Assembly: GCA_903933475.1 (NCBI GenBank)
Contig: CAIZKE010000214.1
Span: forward strand, 1 to 11,992
DNA: 11,992 bases
Direction: 5' to 3'
From: an uncultured Alphaproteobacteria bacterium
GTDB taxonomy: Bacteria; Pseudomonadota; Alphaproteobacteria; Caulobacterales; Caulobacteraceae
The notes below the pieces were generated by a model. That model worked only from the letters and a program-made list of their open reading frames with translations. It searched no databases and was not told the DNA's origin. This document shows positions 1 to 4,867 of this stretch, piece after piece; position 1 is the stretch's first letter, and each line of letters opens with the position of its first letter. The position numbers and the translations under genes were made by a program.

Positions 1-329
1 ACGATTACGGGGGTGAGGTTGGACAAGATGGTGGCCTTGGCCACGGAAGTCAGGGCGATGCCGTAGTGCCAGAAGGCCAGGTCCAGGGCGAAGGCTCCCC
101 CCGCCAGGAGCAGGACGGGCGCGGCGCGACCCACGCCGCCGCTCTCCCGCTGGGCCAACAGAAACAGCAAGGGGAGGGCGAAGGTCATCCGCCAGAAGCC
201 GACCGCTGCCGGTCCTGAGTCCGCCAGACGCACGAGGATCGGGGCAAGGCCGATGATACAGGCACCGGCCACCAGAACGATCAGCGCCGTCCGGCGTTCG
301 GCGGCTCCGGCCTCGGCGACGTCAGTCAA
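1..329 (-). CDS. DMT superfamily (EamA) permease, N-terminal part
   Basis: This is the start of an inner-membrane permease of the drug/metabolite transporter (EamA) type; the substrate cannot be told. About 109 codons are present and the C-terminal part lies beyond the window edge. The translation runs through hydrophobic spans: ALIVLVAGACIIGLAPILV, then FWRMTFALPLLFLL, then VLLLAGGAFALDLAFW, followed by HYGIALTSVAKATILSNLTP, which resembles the 'A..yts.a.a.ll....P' stretch after the third helix in EamA proteins. The chosen start is a TTG at 327-329 that overlaps the gluQ stop by 8 bases, with GGAG about 10 bases upstream. An in-frame TTG at 344 is the only other start before an upstream stop codon. 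The overlap suggests translation coupled to gluQ. Family call is fairly firm; exact start is uncertain. Confidence 0.75.
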   Translation of the reverse strand, partial: MTDVAEAGAAERRTALIVLVAGACIIGLAPILVRLADSGPAAVGFWRMTFALPLLFLLAQRESGGVGRAAPVLLLAGGAFALDLAFWHYGIALTSVAKATILSNLTPVI

Positions 330-1164
330 GTTCCAGCTCCGCAATCAGTTGCCGGGCCGGGACGCCCCGTTCCCGGATGGCCTGGAGAGTCTCCGACCGA
401 TTCCGCTTGGCGTAGCGCTTTCCGTCGGGCCCGACCAGCAGGCGATGATGCCGGTAAATCGGCTCGGGAAAGCGGAGCAAGGACTGGAGGAGCCGCTGGA
501 CCGACGTGGCCGCGAACAGGTCGCAGCCCCTCACGACGTGGGTCACCTCCTGGAAGGCATCATCCACGACGACGGCCAGATGGTAGGCGACGCCGATGTC
601 CTTGCGCGCCAGGACGATGTCGCCCGTCAAGGCCGGGTCCACCTGGATTCGGCCGTGTTCACCTCCGGGCCCGGACCCGGACTCGGTAAAGGCGAGGAGA
701 CCCGCGAGCCGACTGGCCTCCTGGACGTCCAGTCGCCAGGCGAAGGGTTCGCCGTCGGCGAGGCGCTGGCTCTCCTCGGCCGCGGCAAGGCGGTCGCCGA
801 AGTAGGCGGGTTCGGGCCCATGGGGTGCCTGGGTCATGGCTTCCGCCACCTCCCTGCGCGTCCGGAAGCACCGGTAGGCGAGACCCTGCGCTACAAGACG
901 GTCCAGGGCTTCGCCGTAGGCGGGCCCGCGGTCCGACTGAAGGAGGCGGGGCAGTTCCCAGTCGATCCCCAGCCAGGCCAGGTCCTCAACGATGGCGCGT
1001 TCGAATTCCGGACGGCTCCGGGTCCGGTCGATGTCCTCGATCCTGAGGCGAAACCGCCCGCCCGCAGCCTGCGCCGCACGCCATGTCGTCAGGGCTGAAA
1101 AGGCATGCCCCCTGTGAAGGCGGCCGGTCGGCGACGGGGCAAACCTGAAGACCGGCGGGCTCAC
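322..1164 (-). CDS. gluQ: Glutamyl-Q tRNA(Asp) synthetase
   Basis: GluQ-RS is a truncated glutamyl-tRNA synthetase paralogue. It activates glutamate and attaches it to the queuosine base at position 34 of tRNA(Asp). The 280-residue product has the catalytic Rossmann core only and no anticodon-binding domain, as the family requires. Visible motifs are FAPSPTGRLHRGH near residues 8-20 (the HIGH-type ATP site), RIEDIDRTR at 41-49, and KRYAKR at 249-254 in the KMSKS-like position. The start is a GTG at 1162-1164 that overlaps the tetR stop as GTGA. The longer open frame to 1308 runs inside tetR and was not used. In E. coli GluQ the zinc ligands are Cys-x-Cys and Tyr-x3-Cys. Here the first region keeps only C99 (R101 replaces the second Cys) and the second reads YFGDR, so the zinc site looks lost or altered. 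It lies between tetR and the DMT permease on one probable transcript. Confidence 0.92.
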   Translation of the reverse strand: MSPPVFRFAPSPTGRLHRGHAFSALTTWRAAQAAGGRFRLRIEDIDRTRSRPEFERAIVEDLAWLGIDWELPRLLQSDRGPAYGEALDRLVAQGLAYRCFRTRREVAEAMTQAPHGPEPAYFGDRLAAAEESQRLADGEPFAWRLDVQEASRLAGLLAFTESGSGPGGEHGRIQVDPALTGDIVLARKDIGVAYHLAVVVDDAFQEVTHVVRGCDLFAATSVQRLLQSLLRFPEPIYRHHRLLVGPDGKRYAKRNRSETLQAIRERGVPARQLIAELELD

Positions 1165-1793
1165 CCCGCAGGGCTCTCCCGCTCCGCAGAGAACAGCGTG
1201 AGCCGGCTCAGCAAGGCCCGCAAGAAGGCCTCCTCGCCGCCCAGGTGCGCCTTCAGCGGCGAAAACTCCCGGAACCCGACCATTTCCGCCACCCCGTGGG
1301 CGGCGCACCAGACGGCGGTGCTGGCGAGTTCCAGTCCCGTCTCGTCGGAGGGGTCGAGCCCGGTCTCGATCAGGGCGTCGCAGACCAGGCGATAGGCACC
1401 TTCCTCGCGGAGCTTGGAGGGCATGGCCTCGTGGTTCTGGCTGCAGTCGAACATGACACGGTAGATAGCCGGGTTCTCGCGCGAGAACCGGACATAGGCG
1501 ATGCCCAGGGCCACAAGCCGGTCCTGCCCCGGAGCCGTCAGGGCCAGGTCCACACGCATCTGTTCCGCGAGCTGGTCCCAGCCCTCCATGGCGAGGGCGT
1601 CGAGGAGTTCGCTCTTGTCGCGAAAGTGGTGATAGGGCGCGGCTGGACTGACCCCAGCTTCCCGGGCCACCGCCCTCAGGGAGATGTCGGAGCCGGTCTC
1701 GGCCTCCAGTAGGCGCCGTCCGGCCTCAACAAGGGCTCGGCGCAGGTCACCGTGATGGTAGGGGCGAGGCTCGGCAACGCGGACGGGTTCCAT
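1161..1793 (-). CDS. TetR/AcrR-family transcriptional regulator
   Basis: A 210-residue one-component regulator with an N-terminal DNA-binding domain and a C-terminal ligand and dimer domain. It begins with the motif PYHHGDLRRALVEAG at residues 11-25. The helix-turn-helix follows at about 38-58 (ISLRAVAREAGVSPAAPYHH). The C-terminal half contains AYVRFSRENPAIYRVMF, a pattern typical of the TetR_C 'WHG' subgroup. The ligand cannot be predicted. The ATG at 1793 is the first possible start. No Shine-Dalgarno sequence is visible in the 20 bases before it, so the message may be leaderless or weakly translated. Its stop overlaps the gluQ GTG start. It is divergent from the small membrane-protein gene at 1922, across 128 bp that contain a partial dyad (1848-1862), so autoregulation plus control of that gene is plausible but inferred. 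Confidence 0.9.
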   Translation of the reverse strand: MEPVRVAEPRPYHHGDLRRALVEAGRRLLEAETGSDISLRAVAREAGVSPAAPYHHFRDKSELLDALAMEGWDQLAEQMRVDLALTAPGQDRLVALGIAYVRFSRENPAIYRVMFDCSQNHEAMPSKLREEGAYRLVCDALIETGLDPSDETGLELASTAVWCAAHGVAEMVGFREFSPLKAHLGGEEAFLRALLSRLTLFSAERESPAG

Positions 1794-1835
1794 GAAATAT
1801 CAGTAATGGGGATCAAAATGCGGGGCAAGCCAATC

Positions 1836-1864
1836 TTGACAACGATCAGATAAGCACCATCTCG
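1836..1864 (+). promoter_or_regulatory. Candidate promoter of small-protein unit 1
   Basis: TTGACA at 1836-1841 matches the -35 consensus exactly. With a 17-base spacer the -10 position is ATCTCG (1859-1864), a poor match. The predicted RNA would start near 1871 and have a 5' leader of about 50 bases. Support comes mainly from the same arrangement recurring in unit 2 at 2131-2159. The 15-bp dyad lies between the two elements, as a repressor site would. Confidence 0.4.
1848..1862. promoter_or_regulatory. Dyad AGATA-N6-ATCT, copy 1 (possible operator)
   Basis: AGATAAGCACCATCT has outer arms AGAT/ATCT around a 7-base centre. The same AGATA-N6-ATCT frame recurs at 2142-2156. In each case it is exactly 62 bases (first base to first base) upstream of the AAGGTGTGT ribosome-site motif of a small-protein gene. 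This copy also lies between tetR and that gene, so the neighbouring TetR is the obvious candidate binder. That assignment is inference. Confidence 0.45.
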
Positions 1865-1921
1865 CAGGTGCAGCATAAAACAGCCTCAAACTTAAGGGGC
1901 GCTAACTTCAAGGTGTGTGTG

Positions 1922-2029
1922 ATGTCTCTCGTTTATGTCGAACGTCTTATTGACCGGTTGACCCCGGCCTTCCTCCTGACCCTCAGCCTAGCTGTCACGG
2001 TAGCCATCGTGGGTCTCCTGATCGGCTGA
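1922..2029 (+). CDS. Small single-span membrane protein, copy 1 (35 aa)
   Basis: An unrecognised 35-residue protein, too short for usual gene callers. It reads MSLVYVERLIDRL, then TPAFLLTLSLAVTVAIVGLLIG: a short amphipathic head followed by one hydrophobic span from about residue 15 to the C-terminus. The ATG at 1922 is preceded by AACTTCAAGGTGTGT, with AAGG 8 bases before the start. The gene at 2217 encodes a paralogue. An ungapped alignment of 30 residues (VERLIDR... against FETLADR...) gives 15 identities, including D-R-x-x-P-A-F-L-L-T-L. A promoter-like element and dyad lie upstream and a GC hairpin begins 26 bases after the stop, so the unit appears monocistronic. Function is unknown: an inner-membrane regulator, a toxin-like peptide or a dual-function RNA are all possible. 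Conservation between the two copies is the main evidence that it is a real gene. Confidence 0.7.
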   Translation: MSLVYVERLIDRLTPAFLLTLSLAVTVAIVGLLIG

Positions 2030-2055
2030 GGCGGATCGCTTCTGTGAGTTGAGAG

Positions 2056-2074
2056 GGGGGCCTTGCGGGCCCCC
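2056..2074 (+). terminator. Hairpin terminator of small-protein unit 1
   Basis: A perfect 7-bp GC stem (GGGGGCC 2056-2062 and GGCCCCC 2068-2074) encloses the loop TTGCG. It is followed by a moderately T-rich tail (GTTCTGTCT). The stem begins 26 bases after the stop of the 35-residue gene, matching the spacing in unit 2. The weak T run means termination may be partial. Confidence 0.6.
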
Positions 2075-2130
2075 GTTCTGTCTCGCCGCCCCGCCTTCCA
2101 GGCCGGTCGAAACCTGTCCAAATTATAACT

Positions 2131-2159
2131 TTGCATTGCTTAGATACGTTGTATCTTAT
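2131..2159 (+). promoter_or_regulatory. Candidate promoter of small-protein unit 2
   Basis: TTGCAT at 2131-2136 and TCTTAT at 2154-2159 are separated by 17 bases. They occupy the same place relative to the dyad and start codon as the TTGACA element of unit 1. Neither hexamer is strong alone; the shared geometry is the reason for listing it. Confidence 0.35.
2142..2156. promoter_or_regulatory. Dyad AGATACGTTGTATCT, copy 2 (possible operator)
   Basis: AGATAC and GTATCT form perfect 6-bp inverted arms around GTT, a size and form usual for a TetR-type operator. It shares the AGATA-N6-ATCT frame with 1848-1862 and the same 62-base distance to the ribosome-site motif. It lies between the predicted -35 and -10 elements of unit 2, so a bound dimer would block transcription. 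Confidence 0.5.
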
Positions 2160-2216
2160 CGGTGTTCAAATAGATTTCCCCGCTCCCCCGGGGTGTCCAA
2201 CTCAAGGTGTGTCCAA

Positions 2217-2339
2217 ATGTTCTCCCCTCTCCGCTTCGCCGCCGTCTTCGAAACCCTCGCCGACCGTATCGCGCCCGCTTTCCTGCTCACCCTGGCCCTG
2301 GTGGCTGCGGTTGGAAACGCCGTGCTCCTCCTTCCCTGA
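2217..2339 (+). CDS. Small single-span membrane protein, copy 2 (40 aa)
   Basis: A 40-residue paralogue of the protein encoded at 1922-2029. It reads MFSPLRFAAVFETLADRI, then APAFLLTLALVAAVGNAVLLLP: a basic and amphipathic head and one C-terminal hydrophobic span. The frame is open back to 2049, but the ATG at 2217 is chosen because AACTCAAGGTGTGT directly precedes it, as in copy 1 (AAGG 9 bases before the start), and because the paralogy begins just after it. A strong Rho-independent terminator begins 27 bases after the stop, so the RNA is probably about 220-230 bases and carries only this gene. Synonymous and conservative differences from copy 1 (L/I, S/A) suggest the duplication is old and both copies were kept under selection for protein. 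Function unknown. Confidence 0.7.
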   Translation: MFSPLRFAAVFETLADRIAPAFLLTLALVAAVGNAVLLLP

Positions 2340-2366
2340 CTCCAGGCTCCCCCAACCTTCTCCCTG

Positions 2367-2392
2367 GGGGCCCCGTGCGGGGCCCCTTTTTT
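2367..2392 (+). terminator. Strong Rho-independent terminator of unit 2
   Basis: GGGGCCCC (2367-2374) pairs with GGGGCCCC (2379-2386) across the loop GTGC, giving an 8-bp all-GC stem followed by six T residues (2387-2392). It ends the second small-protein unit and insulates the HNH gene downstream. Confidence 0.9.
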
Positions 2393-2528
2393 CGCCAAAC
2401 CGTCACTGGTCCTTGGGGGGAGAATCGCCTGCAAATGCACTGAGAGTTCGGCTCGAGCTAATGGAGGCAGGACTTCAACAGGCCTGAAGCGAAATCCCGC
2501 CGGGTTCCAGTCAAGGGGGTGTCTGGCC

Positions 2529-3089
2529 GTGCAGGTGCTTGAGCATCCTCCGTCGGGTTGTCCGGCGCTTGTCCTGAACGCTGATTTCAGACCCCTCAGC
2601 TACTACCCCCTTTCGCTCTGGGCCTGGCAGGATGTCGTCAAGGCAGTGTTCCTCGACCGTGTCGACGTGCTCTCCACCTACGACCAGGAGGTCCGGTCCC
2701 CTAGCTTCGCCATGAAGCTGCCGTCGGTCGTGTCCCTCAGGGACTATGTTCCCCAGGATCGCACCCCCGCCTTCACCCGCTTCAACGTCTTTCTTCGGGA
2801 CGGTTTCGCCTGTCTGTACTGCGGACGCCGGGAGGACCTGACCTTTGACCACGTGATCCCCCGGTCCCGGGGCGGCCGGACAAGCTGGAGCAACATCGCC
2901 ACGGCCTGTTCGCGCTGCAACCTGGCCAAGGGCGGACGGACGCCCGCCGAAGCCAGGATGGTCCTCATGCGGCCTCCTGCCCCGCCCAAGGCATGGGAGC
3001 TCCAGGAGGGTGGGCGGCGGTTTCCGCCCAACCACCTGCACCAGTCCTGGGTGGACTATCTGTACTGGGACGCGGAACTGGAGCCCTGA
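2529..3089 (+). CDS. HNH endonuclease family protein
   Basis: A 186-residue protein with an HNH (His-Me finger) nuclease domain carrying a four-cysteine zinc site. The zinc pairs are C95-x2-C98 (CLYC) and C127-x2-C130 (CSRC). The metal-dependent core is DHVIPRSRGG (D107, H108) with N122 and the CNLAKG turn at 130-135. An N-terminal region of about 85 residues begins VLNADFRPLSYYPLSLW. Extensions of this kind occur on stand-alone chromosomal HNH proteins, so it is not simply a phage or intron fragment. The start is a GTG at 2529 with AAGGGGG nine bases upstream. No restriction methylase, phage gene or toxin partner lies nearby, and its cellular substrate is unknown. It converges with the coq7 operon, whose last stop is 49 bases away. 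The nuclease fold is confident; biological role is not. Confidence 0.9.
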   Translation: MQVLEHPPSGCPALVLNADFRPLSYYPLSLWAWQDVVKAVFLDRVDVLSTYDQEVRSPSFAMKLPSVVSLRDYVPQDRTPAFTRFNVFLRDGFACLYCGRREDLTFDHVIPRSRGGRTSWSNIATACSRCNLAKGGRTPAEARMVLMRPPAPPKAWELQEGGRRFPPNHLHQSWVDYLYWDAELEP

Positions 3090-3138
3090 AATCCGGGTGG
3101 GAAATGCGTCCGGACAGCGAAGAGGGCCGAATAGGGAG

Positions 3139-3696
3139 CTAGAGCTTCTCGCTGATGCGGATCGCCGTCCGGCATCCGATCCGGATCACTGCAGCGAGGA
3201 CGGGATAGGCTGTTGCTTCCCGGGCCCCCTCCTCGATGGCGAGTTCGCGGTGGGCCAGTTCCTCGTCCCGGAAGCCCGATAGCTCCATCGCAAGCTCCGG
3301 CTCGCGGATCGAAAGCTCCTCGACCTGTGCGGCGTAATGTTCGCCGATCACGGTCTCCACGGCCTCGGTGCAGGCGTGGATCGCTTTCTCGCCCATCAGG
3401 GCCGTGCCCGCGCCGAGGGCGAAGCCGGCAAGGCGCCAGAGGGGAGTCATCAGGGTCGGCCGCACGCCACGCTCGGCGAGCAGGCTTTCAAAGCGGGCGA
3501 GGTGGCGCGCCTCGTGCCCCTCCATCTCCTCAAGCTGGCCGGCGATCCTCTCCCTGCCGGGCGCCTGGCCAAGCACGGCTCTCTGGCCGCGATAGATGTG
3601 GACGGCCCCCAGTTCCCCGGCGTGGTCCACCCGGAGGATTTCGGCGAGTCGGGCCGCACCTGCGCCCGCACCGGGTCGAAGCGGGGGACGGCTCAT
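3139..3696 (-). CDS. coq7: Demethoxyubiquinone hydroxylase, COQ7 family
   Basis: A 185-residue, membrane-associated diiron monooxygenase that hydroxylates demethoxyubiquinone in the penultimate ring step of ubiquinone synthesis. Two ferritin-like repeats carry the iron ligands: E28 (VDHAGELGAVHIY), E62 and H65 (EARH), E114 (AVETVI), and E146 with H149 (EELAH). All expected ligands are present. The start ATG at 3694-3696 overlaps the dsbB stop as ATGA; the longer open frame runs antisense to nothing and lies inside dsbB, so it was not used. It is the last gene of the probable feoA-feoB-yqaA-dsbB-coq7 operon. It needs iron, and its product ubiquinone is the electron acceptor of the DsbB encoded just upstream. 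In E. coli this reaction is done by the unrelated flavoprotein UbiF. Confidence 0.95.
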   Translation of the reverse strand: MSRPPLRPGAGAGAARLAEILRVDHAGELGAVHIYRGQRAVLGQAPGRERIAGQLEEMEGHEARHLARFESLLAERGVRPTLMTPLWRLAGFALGAGTALMGEKAIHACTEAVETVIGEHYAAQVEELSIREPELAMELSGFRDEELAHRELAIEEGAREATAYPVLAAVIRIGCRTAIRISEKL

Positions 3697-4235
3697 CGCC
3701 CTTCTCCGTCCAGCCGCCAGGCCAGAAGTCCCGCCGCGGCCAAGGCGAGGGATACGAAGGCGTTCCAGCCGGCCATGGAAAGGCCGAGCAGTCTCCAGGC
3801 CGCCTCGTCGCAGGCGGGCGGCCTGACCCTTAGGGTGCCGTCCAGCAGGCCGGACATGTCGAGGTCGGAGACTGATCCCCCTGCGCCAGCGCAGGCTCCG
3901 GGGCCGGGCCACCATTTCCATTCCACTCCGGCGTGATAGGCGGCGAGTCCGGCTCCGAAAAGGAAGATCCCGCCCAGAGCGAGCGCATGCCAGGGCCTCA
4001 GCCGGCGTCCGCGGGAAGTCCCCCCGGTCAGGAGGCCAATCAGGGCGAGCCCGCCGGCGACCCAGTAGACCTCCCTCTGCTTCAGGCAGAGAAGGCAGGG
4101 AGCGTAGCCGCCAAACCGTTCGAAGGCGTGGGCGGTCGCGAGCATGGCTGCGCAGGCGGCCAGGGCGAGGGCTGGCCAGGACGCTGGAAGATGAACACGG
4201 ACCGCCTGCGCCGCCCCTTGGGGGAATATCGCCAT
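3693..4235 (-). CDS. dsbB: Disulfide bond formation protein B (DsbB family)
   Basis: A 180-residue inner-membrane quinone reductase that reoxidises a DsbA-type periplasmic thiol oxidase and passes the electrons to ubiquinone. The first periplasmic Cys pair is C47-x2-C50 (CLLCLKQRE), just after a first helix at about 20-38. The second pair is probably C115 (GPGACAGAGG) and C142 (PPACDEAAW) in the second periplasmic loop. Helices follow at about 56-70, 84-100 and 155-174, giving the expected four-span topology. The residues after the second pair (LLGLSMAGWNAF) are typical of alphaproteobacterial DsbB. The ATG at 4235 has AGGAG about 11 bases upstream. The stop overlaps the coq7 start (ATGA), so the two are translationally coupled. 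No DsbA gene is in the window. Confidence 0.92.
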   Translation of the reverse strand: MAIFPQGAAQAVRVHLPASWPALALAACAAMLATAHAFERFGGYAPCLLCLKQREVYWVAGGLALIGLLTGGTSRGRRLRPWHALALGGIFLFGAGLAAYHAGVEWKWWPGPGACAGAGGSVSDLDMSGLLDGTLRVRPPACDEAAWRLLGLSMAGWNAFVSLALAAAGLLAWRLDGEGR

Positions 4236-4277
4236 GCCCGGCTTATCTCCTGAAATCCGCGCGGCTCCAAGGGGAGC

Positions 4278-4856
4278 TCACGCCAGGACCTTCCAGGCGA
4301 TGACGGCCGCCGCCAGCAGGCCTCCGCCCGCCAGGACGTAAAGCGTCATGCGGCGCTCGAACTCTGCAAGCAGGGCCGGGCCATAGAACTTAAGGATGGC
4401 GGCCGTCAGGAAGAACCGTGCGCCTCTCGTGACCACTGACGCCCACAGGAAGGTGAAGAAGGAAAACTGCGCCAGCCCGGAGGCGATGGTGACCAGCTTG
4501 TAGGGAACCGGCGTGAGGCCCTTGATCAGGATGACCGCCAACCCCCATTCCGAGAACCAGGCCTGGAAGGCCTCGCGCCCCTCGGCATGTCCCATCAGCT
4601 TCAGAAGCGCCAGGCCCAGGGGTTCCAGGAAGTAGCCGATCCCATAGCCCAGGACGCCTCCGGCGACAGAGGCGGCCGTGCAGATACCCGCATACACAAA
4701 TGCGCGTTCGCGCCGGGCCAGGACCATGGGGGCCAGCATGACGTCCGGCGGGATCGGAAAGAAGGAACTCTCGGCGAAGGACACCGCAGCCAGGGCCCAG
4801 GGCGCCTTGCGGGAGCCGGCGAGGGACAGGACACGAGCATAGAGGCGTCGCAACAT
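4278..4856 (-). CDS. yqaA: YqaA/DedA-family (SNARE-associated) membrane protein
   Basis: A 192-residue inner-membrane protein of the DedA/VTT superfamily, YqaA branch. DedA proteins are linked to lipid-carrier flipping and membrane homeostasis; the role of the YqaA branch is not settled. Family marks are the reentrant-loop motif FAESSFFPIPPDVM at residues 27-40 and KGLTPVPYKLVTIASG at 112-127, with hydrophobic spans at about 55-80, 100-112, 130-150 and 172-190. The start ATG at 4854-4856 has GAGGAG nine bases before it, and this ribosome site touches the feoB stop 11 bases upstream. The open frame reaching 5063 lies inside feoB and was rejected. Its place between feoB and dsbB suggests co-transcription with iron uptake, and it occupies the position where gammaproteobacteria carry feoC, but it is not FeoC. 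Confidence 0.88.
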   Translation of the reverse strand: MLRRLYARVLSLAGSRKAPWALAAVSFAESSFFPIPPDVMLAPMVLARRERAFVYAGICTAASVAGGVLGYGIGYFLEPLGLALLKLMGHAEGREAFQAWFSEWGLAVILIKGLTPVPYKLVTIASGLAQFSFFTFLWASVVTRGARFFLTAAILKFYGPALLAEFERRMTLYVLAGGGLLAAAVIAWKVLA

Positions 4857-4867
4857 TCCTTGGCTCC

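Noticed and set aside
253..1098. 281-codon plus-strand open frame
   Set aside because: It is antisense to gluQ, whose motifs are unmistakable. High GC content opens the opposite frame; the translation has no recognisable domain.
2049..2216. In-frame upstream extension of the 40-residue small gene
   Set aside because: It would start inside the terminator hairpin of unit 1 and run through the promoter and dyad of unit 2. Similarity to the paralogue begins only after the ATG at 2217.
2393..2528. Tiny ORF beginning ATGGAGGCAGG near 2461 and possible HNH promoter
   Set aside because: The ORF is eight codons long without a ribosome site, and no -35/-10 pair stands out, so neither is called.
3090..3138. 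TCCGG/CCGGA pairing between the HNH and coq7 stops
   Set aside because: Only five base pairs around a 13-base loop and no T run, so not a supportable terminator.
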